A stretch of 64,000 bases of DNA. Origin: Dasypus novemcinctus. Its lineage: Eukaryota > Chordata > Mammalia > Cingulata > Dasypodidae. A program made the position numbers and the translations under genes. Below, piece after piece: positions 45,108-55,599 of the stretch. The stretch lies in contig NC_080696.1 of NCBI RefSeq assembly GCF_030445035.2, positions 25,991,661 through 26,055,660 on the forward strand, read 5' to 3'. The notes beneath the pieces were generated by a model. It worked only from the letters and a program-made list of their open reading frames with translations. It was not told the DNA's origin and did no database searches. Within the stretch, counting starts at the first letter, position 1, and every line of letters begins with the position of its first letter.

Positions 45108-46260
45108 CCTTTTTTAGCAAATTTTTACTGTCTTTTCTTTAAGAAGGTACATAGATCTCCCAAAATGTTACATTAAAAATATGAGGTTCCCATATACCCT
45201 ACTCCCTGCCCCTCCACTCCTCCCCAATCAACAACCTCTTTCATCAGTGTGACACATTCATTGCATTTGGTGAATACATTTTGGAGCACTACTGCATTGC
45301 ATGGATAATAGTTTACATTGTAGTTTACACTCTCCCCCAGCCCATTCAGTGGGTTATGGCAGAATATATAATGTCCTGCATTTGTCCCTGCAATATCATT
45401 CAGGACAACTCCAAGTCCCCAAAATGGCCCCATATCACACCTCTTCTTCTTTCTCCCTGCCCTCAGCAACTCCCATGGCCACTGTCTCCACATCAATGAT
45501 ACAATTTCTTCCAATACTAGAGTCACAATAGTTCTATAGTAGAATACAATAAGTCCACTTTAATCCATATTTTATTCCTCTGTCCTGTGGACCCAGGGAT
45601 GGTGATGTCTACTCCATGTCCAAATTGAGTCAGCCTTATATCCCACATGGCTTATGGATAGGATTCTCCTGCTTGCATTTGTAGACTCTCTTGGTTCTCT
45701 GGTGTGGTGATGAACCACACTCACCTCTCTGTTAGCTGACCTGGGTAAATCCAAGGAACTGGAGAGTAGGTGTTGCAACTCTGCTGAGGCTCAGCACCCA
45801 GCTGGCACAAAAACAGCCCAGAGATTCCAGTCTCCTGAGCATAAACCAACCCCAGCACCAACCACAGGTTCAGTAAAAGTGACAGAAGAGGCATGTGTAG
45901 AAAGGTCACATCTGAGTCCAACTATATTAAACTCAGGAGCACAAATTGAAAAGTAGGGCTCACTGGGAAGGCACTGAACTCCAGAGCCATCTGCCATGAC
46001 CATTCAATTTCTGTGTCTCGATAGCCCTCAGGAGCACCAGCACCTGAGTTTGTAATCTATTTTGCCTGTCTCTGGAATCCCACTGAGACATGCATGAGCA
46101 TGACCCCCTGATGACCACCTGACTCATTTTCAAGTCTCTTAGCCATATAAACTCATTTGTCTTTACCATTTCCCCTTTTAAATCAAGGTCTTTTTCTAGT
46201 TGCATCACCACCTGGTGATTGGTTGTAATTCCTGTGCACCAGGAAGGCTCATCCCTGGGA
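45108..46260 (-). mobile_element. Antisense LINE-tail-like repeat, second copy
   Basis: About 1.15 kb is collinear with 36290-37440 and with 55600-56420. The T-rich left end ('ttttttagcaaatttttactg') is the element's 3' tail. Landmarks include 'gaggttcccatataccc' (45182), 'ttcatcagtgtgacacattc' (45239) and 'cacctggtgattgg' (46208). It is inserted in, or just beside, the 3' UTR of the CDK2AP1 retrocopy and therefore is younger than it. On the minus strand a frame of 70-84 codons is shared with the other copies. Confidence 0.65.
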
Positions 46261-46652
46261 TAGAATGTGAAGTTACAGTTCCTCTCTTTCTTCAGATGAA
46301 ACTATTGTTATAAAAAATGTTAATAGATTGTTTTTATTTCTTCCCATTTCTCTCTCTTGGTTTATAGGCTTTGAACCTCCTGAATTCAAGGATGAGAAAA
46401 TATTTTGCAGTTGATTAGGATTTGTGTTTTAAGTAGTTAGGACGTACTGGGCTTTTGTTTTTCCTCTTTTTTCATAAGCATTGCATTAAAAAGTAATAAG
46501 TGGAAGAGTTACCTATCTTACATCAAACTGTAATTTGCTGCCAAGGTACCAGTATCCCACATTAATCTTCTCTTTTGAGTGTACTTATCATATATAAATT
46601 GTTCTTTGTTATAAGGTAATATAATTCTAAGGCTTCTGTTTGGACCAAATAC
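46261..46652. other. AT-rich sequence, possibly the rest of the CDK2AP1 3' UTR
   Basis: This stretch lies between the antisense repeat and the GC-rich LTR. It is AT-rich and unique-looking, and the left flank of the repeat is CDK2AP1 3' UTR, so it may be its continuation. Comparison with the parent mRNA would decide. Confidence 0.3.
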
Positions 46653-46689
46653 TGACAGCACTGCGGCGGCTTGCTCGGTCGGTAGAGGT

Positions 46690-46875
46690 GGGGTCTGGCT
46701 GCGGACGAGGGGTCAGTCCAGCTCTGGACGAGGGGTCGGTCCCACTTGGGACGAGGGGTCGGTCCGGCAGCAGACGAGGGGTCGGTCTCACAGGGGTTGC
46801 GCAGTTCGGCTGACGGGGTCGCCCGGTGAAGCCGGCGACGAAGGGGTCGCCCGGAGAAGCAGGCGACGAACTGGG
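46690..46875. repeat. Two GC-rich tandem arrays
   Basis: A unit ending GACGAGGGGTCGGTC recurs four times at about 28-32-bp spacing (46704-46790). It is followed by two 28-bp units GGGGTCGCCCGGTGAAG / GGGGTCGCCCGGAGAAG (about 46814-46870). They fall in the U5-like part of the LTR call. Confidence 0.85.
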
Positions 46876-46970
46876 GACAAGGGAGGCCAGGCCCTTTTCG
46901 GGGGCTCTCAGGACTGGAGGGCGCACGGCAGAAGAACTACCGCGGAGACAAGGTAAACACGCAAGTCCAC

Positions 46971-47149
46971 TTTATTGAGGGAGAGGAAACAGTTTTATAG
47001 GGGCTGGGGAAGGCTGATTGGTCGAAGCCACGCCCTGTTCTGATTGGTTGCCGGCGAAAGGTCAGTGGGCGGTACTGGATGGGGGAGGGGTGGTGGTTAG
47101 GGATTGGCTGTCGCTGTTGCTGGGGGAAGGGGCAGGGTTTAGGGATTGG
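46971..47149 (-). promoter_or_regulatory. Promoter-like cluster: four CCAAT boxes, TATA box, AATAAA
   Basis: The order on the minus strand is CCAAT (47149-47145), CCAAT (47107-47103), CCAAT (47047-47043), CCAAT (47021-47017), TATA (47000-46993), AATAAA (46976-46971). The distance from the TATA box places transcription start near 46965-46970, so the AATAAA lies at or just upstream of it; this arrangement is known for viruses with a very short R region. Confidence 0.6.
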
Positions 47150-47320
47150 TGGCTGCTGTTGCTGGGGTAGAGGGCAGACTTGAGTTTCCTGCCCACACTT
47201 GGCTGTTGCTGCTGTCGGGGGAGGGGAAAAGGGCAGACTGGATTTTTCCGCCCACGCCTGGCTGTTGCTGCTGTTGGGGGAGGGGAAAAGGGCAGACTGG
47301 AATTTTCTGCCCTGCGCCTG
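47080..47320. repeat. Tandem array with units of about 55-60 bp
   Basis: GGCTGTTGCTGCTGTTGGG-type units followed by AAAGGGCAGACTGGA recur at about 47107, 47150, 47210 and 47270, the last two nearly identical. They lie in the U3-like part of the LTR call. Confidence 0.85.
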
Positions 47321-47578
47321 CGCAGGGAGAAAGAAGAAGAAGGGTGCCGCCCCACAGGCATCGTGTGGCGCCATCCGGGAGGAGGGGCGGCCGCGGAAGC
47401 ATGGCTGCCAAGAAGGGGAGACCCGAGGGCACTCTGCGCCCATGCCGAGCTCCCTTCAGGGGTGGCGGTGAGTCCGACCAGCCACCCTATTATGGGGGCA
47501 GCAGCTTGGCCTGCCGCGGCCGCTCCCCCGCCAGGCCAGCAAACCACACTTCAGCCCGAGGGGTGACCGCACAGCACA

Positions 47579-48070
47579 CTTCATTTGTTAGCTAGTCCCA
47601 GTTTGACCTACTGAGTAGATTCTGCTTAATGTTATTATTAAAATCCCACATACATTAAACATCAGCCCCTATTCTAAACCCACATTAAGTTTCCTAGAAA
47701 TCCATACTCAAAGTTATTGCTGTGACTTTATGTTTCATTTTAGTCCCCTTGAGCATATTATATTGAGTAAAATAAATCAGACACAAAGAGACTTGATTTG
47801 ATTTTAAATCATTTTATGATTCTCTGATGCTATGAATGTTGAAATTAATATACATCTGCAGATTTTGGAAAAAATCCTAAAGAAAATATGTGCATTCATT
47901 TCAAAACATTGCTTTCTGTCCATTTCCAATATACTAACACACTAATTAGAGGCAATATATATTGATACTAATATTTGTATTTGTGTGTTATGTGAGTTGT
48001 CTCCATGAGGCTTTTACCATCATTTTATCATTGTATACTTTGACTACAGCAAAACTGCAGCATTCTGGCA
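47579..48070. other. AT-rich DNA upstream of the olfactory receptor pseudogene
   Basis: No repeat or gene was recognised. Olfactory receptor coding exons usually follow an intron, and the sequence near 48050-48070 could be the end of one. Confidence 0.4.
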
Positions 48071-48073
48071 AAT

Positions 48074-48492
48074 GTGGACAACATTCCAATATTCACAGAA
48101 TTTTTCCTCATAGATATTTCAACCTCCTGGGAACCGCAAGTCATGCAAGGTCTGATCTTCTTAGGAATTTATCTGGGAGGTGTAACTGGAAATTTTCTAA
48201 TTATTACTGTAATTTTAACAGACTCATGTCTTCACACTCCAATGTATTTCTTTTTGGACAATTTATCCCTGAAAAATCTTTGTTGCACTTCAGTAGTTGT
48301 TCCCAAATTGATTGTGAATTATCTGACAAGATGTGGACTTCTCTTCTAAGATGTGTTCACATTTCCCTGTTTATCTTCTTTGCAAGCTCAGAGTTGGCCC
48401 TCCTTGTGGTGATGTCCTATGATAACTATGGAACCATTTGCCACTCTCTGCACTATGGGCTCACCATCACTGTGTTTAGAAATAGGACAGCA
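48074..48492 (+). pseudogene. Olfactory receptor pseudogene, OR14-like, truncated by a retrovirus
   Basis: From 48074 the frame reads DNIPIFTEFFLIDIS, TM1 with the GN motif ('GVTGNFLIITVIL'), and HTPMYFFLDNLS: hallmark olfactory receptor sequence, nearest in my memory to family OR14. The start codon is GTG instead of ATG. A frameshift near 48345 moves the reading to another frame, which shows TM3 and the 'MSYDNYGTICH' block (normally MxYDRYVAIC, so the DRY arginine is lost). The gene stops after 'HYGLTITV' at about 48490, where the ERV LTR begins. The distal TM4-TM7 part is not present in the window as far as I can see. These receptors would sense odorants in nasal neurons. Confidence 0.85.
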
Positions 48493-48911
48493 TGACCTTG
48501 CAGGAGACTATCTAATGGACCTCTTCTGCCTCTGGCTTTTTAAAATCTACCTACAAGAGCATGACCTTGCAAGAGACTATCTAATGAACCACTCCTGCTT
48601 TCTGCTTCTGTAACTCCCTTGCAAAACCTGACCTTGCAAGAAACTAATTGACCACTCTTGCTTTCTGCTTCTGTAACACCACTTGCATATTATAGTAGAA
48701 TATTTACCCACCAGCCCAGCAACACATTAGCCAATAAGTGAGGCTGTGCTAACTCTACATAAACCCTATATAAACCTGTAAAAACTCTAAGATGGGGTTG
48801 AGAATTCAGAGATTGATTCTCCTCTGGGCCTGCACATAATAAAATTACTCCTCCCCCTCTCCAAGTGCCTTTTGGGTTTCTCTGCCACTCAGGTCATCTG
48901 GGTTTGCAACA
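48493..48911 (+). repeat. 5' LTR of a class I ERV with a threefold 68-bp repeat
   Basis: It starts TGACCTTGCAGGAGAC and ends TTTGCAACA. Three head-to-tail units of 67-69 bp start at 48493, 48562 and 48629 (TGACCTTGCA each time). A CCAAT box lies at 48731, a TATA box (TATATAAA) at 48767-48774 and an AATAAA at 48838-48843. No matching 3' LTR was found downstream. Confidence 0.85.
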
Positions 48912-48913
48912 TT

Positions 48914-48931
48914 TGGTTTCCTGACTGGGAA
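48914..48931 (+). promoter_or_regulatory. Primer binding site, tRNA-Glu-like
   Basis: TGGTTTCCTGACTGGGAA lies two bases after the LTR. It matches the 3' end complement of tRNA-Glu with two C-to-T changes. This primer type defines the HERV-E-like class I group. Confidence 0.78.
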
Positions 48932-49525
48932 ACACAACTTAGTAAGCCCTTTGAGTCTCCAGTTTGGGATTGGTAGGCATGGCTGGCAGAGATCTCTACA
49001 AGAACCAGGTGGTGCCACCTGTCCCCTTGATGGGGCCTCCTTCAGGGAAAGGATCTCTGTGCACCATGTCCTCCAACCCAGCCTGACTCAGTGGAGAGGT
49101 GGATTGAACAACATAAGAAGATTCCAGAAAGGTAAGATCCCAGGGTTCTGAGTCCCAGTCAGGCCCATTTCTGGAAGGAAAGGGAGACCGATCACCTCCC
49201 AAAATCCCAAGATTCAAGATTTGAGGATAGGATAGTCCTTTGGGTGGAACTGTGTAACCTGAATGATTAAGCGAATGAATGGGGATTGCAGAGGCTTGTC
49301 TCTGCTGATCCAGTTTGTGGCTTCACAGCCTGTGCTATGGAGTCTGAGTGGACCTCAATCTGCACTCTGCATCTATGTCATATGGCATAATGGCTAATCC
49401 AAACTCTACATGGAGCCTAAGTTCTCATGAGCCTAAGTTCTCATGAATGACATGTACAGGCAGGCATCTGAGTGGCCTTGTGAGAGGCACCCCTCATTTG
49501 TTTGTCCTGTGACACTGATTCAGGA

Positions 49526-50990
49526 ATGGGATCATCACAATCCAAACTCACAGTCTTAGATTGTAAGCTAAAAAAACTTCAAGAAGGGCTTTTCTTGTGA
49601 TTATGGTGCCCATATGTCCCCTGGAACTCTCTAGATCTTGTGTGAGTTGGAGTGACCCATGTTTGGTGTTGACTGGCCCTCAAAAGGGACCTTAGATGTA
49701 ACCAAGGTTCACACAGTTTGGCATGTAGTCACTAGGACCGCCAGCCACCCTGATCAGTTTCCCTATGTAAATTCCTGGTTAGAAATCATGCAAACCCTGC
49801 CCCCTTGGGTTCTATTCTGTGCCAGAAGGAAGGGTCAGAGTAGGGTCCTAGTAGCTCAAACAGCCAGACCTCAAAAACCTATTATTCTACAAGGACATCC
49901 AGAGGAAGACCATTAACCCTACCATATGTTCCAGTCGTTCCAAACATCTCCCTGCCCTAGAGCTTCCACAAGAAGTTCTCCCAGAGTCTTCTCCACCTTA
50001 GTCTCCCTGGGCCCATCAGATTCCTGAGGGGGATTCTGAGACCCCTTTGGTAAGAGGATTTCAGTCATCATAGTCTGCACTTCAGATGCCCCTATGTGAA
50101 ACACAGAGTCCAGCCCATATCGGTGCAGATGGGATGGTCCGATGGGAGGCCAATCCTGTTTTATCAGCCCTTCACAACTACAGATCTCTTAAACTGGAAG
50201 CACCACACCCTTCATATGCAGTAAAGCCTCAGGCTCTTATTGATCTCATGGAGTCCATTTTCCAAATCCCCTGCCCCACTTAGGATAATTGCCACCAACT
50301 CCTCCTGATCCTGTTCAACACAGAAGATGCTGCATCCTCACAAAGACCAGAAAGTGGTTGTGAGAACAGGCCCTTGCAGGTGTCTTGGAGCAAGAGGAAT
50401 GGGTCCAAGAGGTAGCACTGGATGCCCAACTGGCCTGGGACTTTAACACAGGTCAGGGACAGGTTGCTTTCTAGCAGTATCAAGAAGCTCTCTTCAGAGG
50501 GGTATGGGAAGGAGTGAGGTGGTCCATAAACATGTCCAAAATGACCTCTGTCACTCAAAAGCCTGAAGAATCTCCCGGAGATTTCTTTGAGTGACTTTGT
50601 GAGGTCTTCAAGATTTATGCTCCCTTTAAGTCAGAGAACTTGGAAAGCCAGGGGATGGTCAACACACCTTTCATCACCCAGGCTGCACCAGACATCAGAT
50701 GAAAACTTCAGAAGGTAGACAAGTTCATAGAATGAACATGTCCCAAGTCCTTGAAGTCACAAAGTATTCATCAATTGGGACAAAACTGCTGAAAGGGAAG
50801 CAAAAAAGTGAATGAAACAGCAAGTCTTCCTGTTAGCAGCAGCCTTAGAGAATTCAGACTCAACCAATCTAGGAGGGCCACCCTGAAAAAGGGGGAATAC
50901 CTACAAGAGAGTGTCCCAGGTGAGATATCAATGTGCCTGCTGTGAAGAAACTGGACACTGGAAGAAAGAATGCCCACGAAAAGGCTAGAC
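49526..50990 (+). pseudogene. Class I ERV gag, broken
   Basis: An ATG at 49526 begins a Met-Gly-Ser-Ser N-terminus suitable for myristoylation, as in gammaretroviral Gag. The matrix part (49659-49916) has the gammaretroviral 'HPDQFPYVNSW' block. The capsid part (50080-50900) is in pieces. A single nucleocapsid zinc knuckle C-x2-C-x4-H-x4-C lies at 50932-50973 (ACCEETGHWKKEC). A stop comes soon after. Gag would form the virion shell; many stops and frame changes exclude that here. Confidence 0.78.
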
Positions 50991-51099
50991 TAACAAGGGA
51001 AATGCTCCCAGAGGACAGTAACAGCCCAAACCCCAAGACTACCTGATTGGGCTAGTGGGACTCAACTCTGAATAGGGGCGACTGGGTTCACTAGAACTC

Positions 51100-51480
51100 A
51101 GCCCCCATGAGCCCATGTCCAAAGTAAACATTGGGGGCCAACCAATGACTTTCATGGTAGATACTGGAGCCAAATATTCAGTAGTAACCACACTAGTTGC
51201 TCCCTTTAGTGATAAAACAGCCAGCATCATGGAGACAGCTGGGAATCTGTCCAGCCAGGGGCTTTTCTGCCAATCCAGAACCTGCTAGTTGGGTGACCAT
51301 GAAGTAACCCACAAATTTCTGTATCTACCTGAATGTCCAGTTCCCCTGCTGGGCAGGGACATTTTAACTAAACTGGGAGCCCAGATCACCCTTAGACCTG
51401 AGGGGTCAACATGTTTAAGCCTTGGGACCAGCCTTACCCTCCTTGTCACTGTTCTCCAGAATGAGGAATAGAGACTGCAG
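51100..51480 (+). pseudogene. Class I ERV protease remnant
   Basis: The aspartic protease active site D-T-G-A is at 51160-51171, followed by the flap region and a 'LLGRDIL' segment at about 51340-51360 typical of retropepsins. A stop at 51286-51288 splits it and another ends it at 51469. Confidence 0.75.
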
Positions 51481-51559
51481 GAAGAGAAAACTTCAAGTCA
51501 AAATCTGTAGAGGCTATTAGAACTGTACCCTGATGTCTATGCTGAAAAATTTCACTAGG

Positions 51560-52600
51560 AATGGCCCAGATCTATGCCCCTCTCATGAAATACCTACAAC
51601 CTGGGGCCACCCCGGTTCGACAAAAGCAATACCCGATCCCCCATGAGGTGCAATCGGGCATGGTCAAACACATAAACTGCCTAAGAAAAGAAGAGGTCTC
51701 AGGCGAATGCCAGTCACCTTGAAACACTCCGCTGCTGCCAGTAAAGAAGCCTGATGGGGCAGGATGTCAACTCGTCCAAGACTTGTGGGTCATCAACAAT
51801 GCCACCATCACCCTGCACCACCCGGTAACTCATACACCTTAAAAGGGTAATTATTGCCTGGGACCACCTGGTTTACCTGTCTGGACTTAAAGGATGCCTT
51901 TTTCTGCCTGTGGGTGGCTCCCCAGAGCCAGTCTCTATTTGCCTTTGAATGGGAGAATCCCAGGACTCAACAAAAGACTCCATTAACTTGGACTCCTCTC
52001 CCCCAAGGCTCCAAAAACTCTCCCGTCTACTTCTGAGAGGTCCTGGCAGCAGACCTAGCTTCCTACCCATGGGAAGATTTACAATGTATTCTCCTTCAGT
52101 ACATAGATGACCTCCTGCTGGCTAGTAAGACAGAATAAAATTGTGGGGAGGGAACTCAGGCCTTCTACAGCTTCTAATGCGAACTGACTATAAAAAGCCC
52201 TGGAAAAAGGCACGGATTTGCCAGCAACAAGTTAGGTATCCAGGGTTCATCATCTCAAAAGGACACTGAACACTCAGACCAGAATGGAAAAAAGTAATTT
52301 GCACTATCCCAATGCCTACCACTAAAAGAAAGCTCTGAGAATTTCTGGGAGTGGCAGGATTCTGTTGCATCTGGATCCCCGGTTTTGTAGCTATGGCTAA
52401 ATCCCTTTATGAAGTCCTCACAGGCCTGGAGAAAGAACCTCTCATCTGGAGTATAATCCAACAGAATGCCTTCAAAGAAATTAAAAAACCAGTTTAGCCA
52501 GATTCCTGCCCTGGGACTTCCGGATGTAGCATGGGACTTTAACCTGTTTGTGTGTGAGAAAAACAAGGTGGCCCTAAAGTCCTCACAGAGTTAGCCCCTG
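51560..52600 (+). pseudogene. Class I ERV reverse transcriptase, broken
   Basis: The N-terminal fingers segment (51600-51800) and the '[13 protein letters not shown]' block near 51870-51910, with the first catalytic aspartate, precede a Y-I-D-D box at 52100-52111. The thumb/connection region continues to about 52600. Stops at about 52034, 52136 and 52266 and frame shifts disrupt it. Confidence 0.82.
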
Positions 52601-53400
52601 GCAGAGACTTATTGCCTATCACAACAGTTACATCCTGTAGCCACTGGGTGGCCTCCCTGCCTGAGGACTTTAGCAGCAACAGTAGCACTTGTCAAAGAAC
52701 CCAACAAGCTCACTCTTGGGCAAGCCATTCATGTCGTGGTATGGCACGCTGTCACCACTTTAATGAACTTACACAGTCGTTATTGGCTATCCAATCCCAG
52801 GTTTACTCATTACCAAGGTCTGCTTTGTGAAAACCCCAGAATAATAGAAACTGTGTGCACGCTGAATCCTGCCACTTTCCTGTCTACTGAAAGAGGAACG
52901 CCTGAACACGACTGTGCAGAAATAACAGAAGAGTTATGTGCCAGTTGTCCTGACCTACAGAACAGGCCACTTCCTTGCCCAGATCAAACTCTATTCACAG
53001 ACAGCAGCAGTTTTACCAGAGATGGAGAGTGGTTTGCTGGATGTGCAGTCACCATGGCTGAAAAAGTAGTGGAAGCAGCTCCCCTACCTAAAGTGTGGTC
53101 TGCACAGTCAACAGAACTCTGGGTACTCATTCGAGCCCTACAACTGGCCACCAGGCAAATGGTAAACATTTACATTGATTCTAAATATGCATTCACTACT
53201 GTACTTATCCATGGAACAATTTATAAGGAGAGGGGACTCCTAACTCCAGGGCAAAAAGAAAAAAAAAAATAAAGAGGAAATCATTCAACTACTGGAGGCA
53301 GTCTGGAAACCAAGCAGGGTCACCATCAACCACTGTCAGGGACATCAGAAGGGAACAGATGCAGTTACTAAAGGGAAATATACTATCCAATGAAGTGGCT
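52600..53400 (+). pseudogene. Class I ERV connection and RNase H domain
   Basis: The frame at 52736-53272 is open for 178 codons and contains the RNase H start 'LFTDSSS' with the catalytic aspartate codon at 53000-53002, a 'STELWVLIRAL' segment with the glutamate, and 'YIDSKYAF' with the next aspartate. It ends at a run of A (53257-53272) that probably hides a frameshift. This is the longest preserved piece of this provirus. Confidence 0.8.
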
Positions 53401-54600
53401 CGACAGGCAGCCAAGAGAGCCCTCAAGCTGCAAACCCTGCTGCCAATCCCTCACTTGTACCTTTTAGGGCAACACATTGGAAAACTAAACTATATCTGGG
53501 AGGAACAGGAGTGGGCAGAGAAGGAGGTCACCAGACCTCAGGAGGAGACTGGCTACTCCTGGATGGCTGAATCTTCATCCCAAAGGGGGCCACCTACACC
53601 CTTATTCAGCAATACCACCAGCTCATCCACCTGAGAAAGACTACTTTAGGAGTCCTGCTCAGGAAATATTACTACATTGCCTGGATGGCCTTACTCTGCA
53701 GCACCGTTAGCAGCTGATGCCAGACCTGTGCTATAAACAATCCCTCCCAAGGGCCCCAGGCCCTGTCCAGCATCCAACACACAGGAACTGCCCCTTTTGA
53801 ACACTTAACAATGAACTTTCCAGAAATAAAACCAAGTCGAGGGTGTAAATACTAGTAATAATGTGTACCTTCTCGGGCAGGGTCAAAGCCTTTCCCACTC
53901 ACACTGAGAAAGAAAGAGTAGTAACTAAAGCACTGCTCTGAGAAATAATTCCCCAACATGGTATACCCATATCCATAGGTAGTGACAATGGTCTGGCTTT
54001 CGTAGCAGCCATCATCCAAGAACTAGCAAAAATGTTAGGAATAAAGTCAAAGCTCCACACAGCATATAGTCCCCAGAGCTCAGAGACTGTGGAATGTGTT
54101 AATCAAACCCTCAAAACCACCCTAGCCTAGTTCTGTCAAGAAACTGGCCTCCTGTAGGTGGAGCTGCTCCCATTAGCCTTCCTTAGAGTCAGCTGCTCCC
54201 CAGAACCGTCGGGCTATTCACCTTTTGAAATCCTGTTTGGGTGACCACCTCCACCCCCACCCCCATCCCCAGTTATTCGGACCTGCAGGGAAATCTTGGA
54301 CTCCTAGGAGAAACTAACCAAAGTTCTACCCTCCAGCAATTGGGGAAAACCCTAGCCCAAATATACAAAACTGTCCTGTCTCAGGATCCTATCCCATTAT
54401 GCCATCTCCACACATACCTGGAGATCTAGTTTGGGTAAAAGAAAAGACTGGGAAAAGGAGCTTCTCCAGCCCACCTGGATGGGCCCACATAGTGTTATCT
54501 TTGTAACTCCCACTGCTCTCCAAGTTTCAGGTATAGCCCCTTGAGTTCATTATATCAGAGTTAAAAGAGCACACTCCAGTGAAAAAGAAAAGAAGACTGA
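53400..54600 (+). pseudogene. Class I ERV integrase, broken
   Basis: The HHCC-like region is around 53590-53720 (Q-Q-Y-H-Q-L-I-H-L type). The core carries an aspartate in SDNG (codon 53984-53986) and the downstream S-P-Q-S-S-E-T block (54066-54090) with the third acidic residue. The stop at about 54128 and others break it. The C-terminal part with a P-G-D-x-V-W-V-K-type segment lies near 54415-54440. Confidence 0.78.
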
Positions 54601-54960
54601 ATAATCCGTCCTGTGCCTGACTGTCCCTTGAAAATCCGAATTGCCTGGAGTCACTGAGAATCACCATCACCTGACTAGATGGTCTCCTGCTCCCTGTGGT
54701 TGAGTCTTCAGCATCAAACTCCAACATCAAAACTCCAACAACTACCCCCTCTCCACTACTCTGTCCTTTGCCATGACTTTTCTCTTTTACCCTTTGGTGG
54801 ATGGGGACTCAATGCCCTAATGACGTGAACCAGTCAAAAGCCCTAATCATAATTTAATCATGCCAGGTATGGACCAGATTATACACATAATCAATATCTA
54901 TTTTTGGAATTCATAATCATATCAAACTTCTACAGCATCCCAAAATGCCTTCATGATCAC
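54600..54960 (+). pseudogene. Possible env start of the class I ERV, truncated
   Basis: The sequence after integrase has an ATG at 54774 followed by a hydrophobic leader-like stretch and early stops. No transmembrane unit, polypurine tract or 3' LTR was found, so the provirus is 3'-truncated or was disrupted near 54.96 kb. Confidence 0.4.
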
Positions 54961-55599
54961 TGCCCACACACACACTGACTAAATGGGTAGGAACAATGGA
55001 AGGAGAGGTAGAGTAGGACCGGGCACCAGGGAGGTGGCAAGGAGACAGAAAGGGATCAAACCAGCTCTGCCATGTGGCAGGGGCATCTTTCTCTGTCAAC
55101 ATATCTATAGCACAAAGCATGGGAAGGGGAAATGCCAGACTGATGGGCACTGGGATCTCACAGGTTCTGAGTATTTTGCCTGGGGAAGGCCATCCCCAGG
55201 AGAAGCAGGACAGGAAAGAGCTGAGGTCCTGCCTCCACTGATCTGAACACATGGAATTAAGATGAACTCCCAGTGTGGAGGTAGTCTACTGGAGAGAAGA
55301 CCTCAGTTTTTCCCTCTATAAATTGGGGTGCTTAGAGTAAGTAGCCCTAAGTTTTCCATAGACTAGAAGAATTCTTTAGCCTTGGTTGTCCATTCATGAC
55401 TATGATACTCCACGCTGCTGAAAATATATTCTACACCCTAAGGGTCTTTCTGAACAGAGAAAGACTTGGAGGACTAGGGAACTGAGGACTTGCAGTGGGG
55501 TAGAGCATGGCAGAGCACAGGAACATCTATAGTGGGCAGGGACAGGTCAGACCTTGTGGGAGTCTTGGCTCTGATACTAAATGGAATGGGAAATCTTTA
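54961..55599. other. Single-copy DNA with no recognised feature
   Basis: No TE motif and no convincing exon were recognised. Confidence 0.4.

Larger units (their letters stand above)
46653..47578 (-). mobile_element. GC-rich solo LTR (tentative), minus strand
   Basis: Read on the minus strand the block begins TGTGCTGTGCGG (47578) and ends GTGCTGTCA (46653), so it has TG...CA ends. It contains four CCAAT boxes in series (ATTGG on the plus strand at 47145, 47103, 47043 and 47017), a TATA box CTATAAAA (47000-46993) and an AATAAA at 46976-46971. Three internal tandem arrays are present. No retroviral genes adjoin it and no target duplication is evident, so it may be a solo LTR or a promoter from another source. 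The long frames over it are composition artefacts. Confidence 0.55.

Noticed and set aside
46653-46670. Host DNA next to the LTR, reading 'tatttggtcc' on the minus strand, as a primer binding site
   Set aside because: It has TGG but does not fit any tRNA end I can recall over 18 bases, and AT-rich non-viral sequence follows, so a solo LTR is more likely.
46937-47595. Several open frames of 90-168 codons on both strands in the GC-rich block
   Set aside because: They overlap in many frames, follow tandem repeats and high GC, and show no family motif; they are composition artefacts of the LTR-like sequence.
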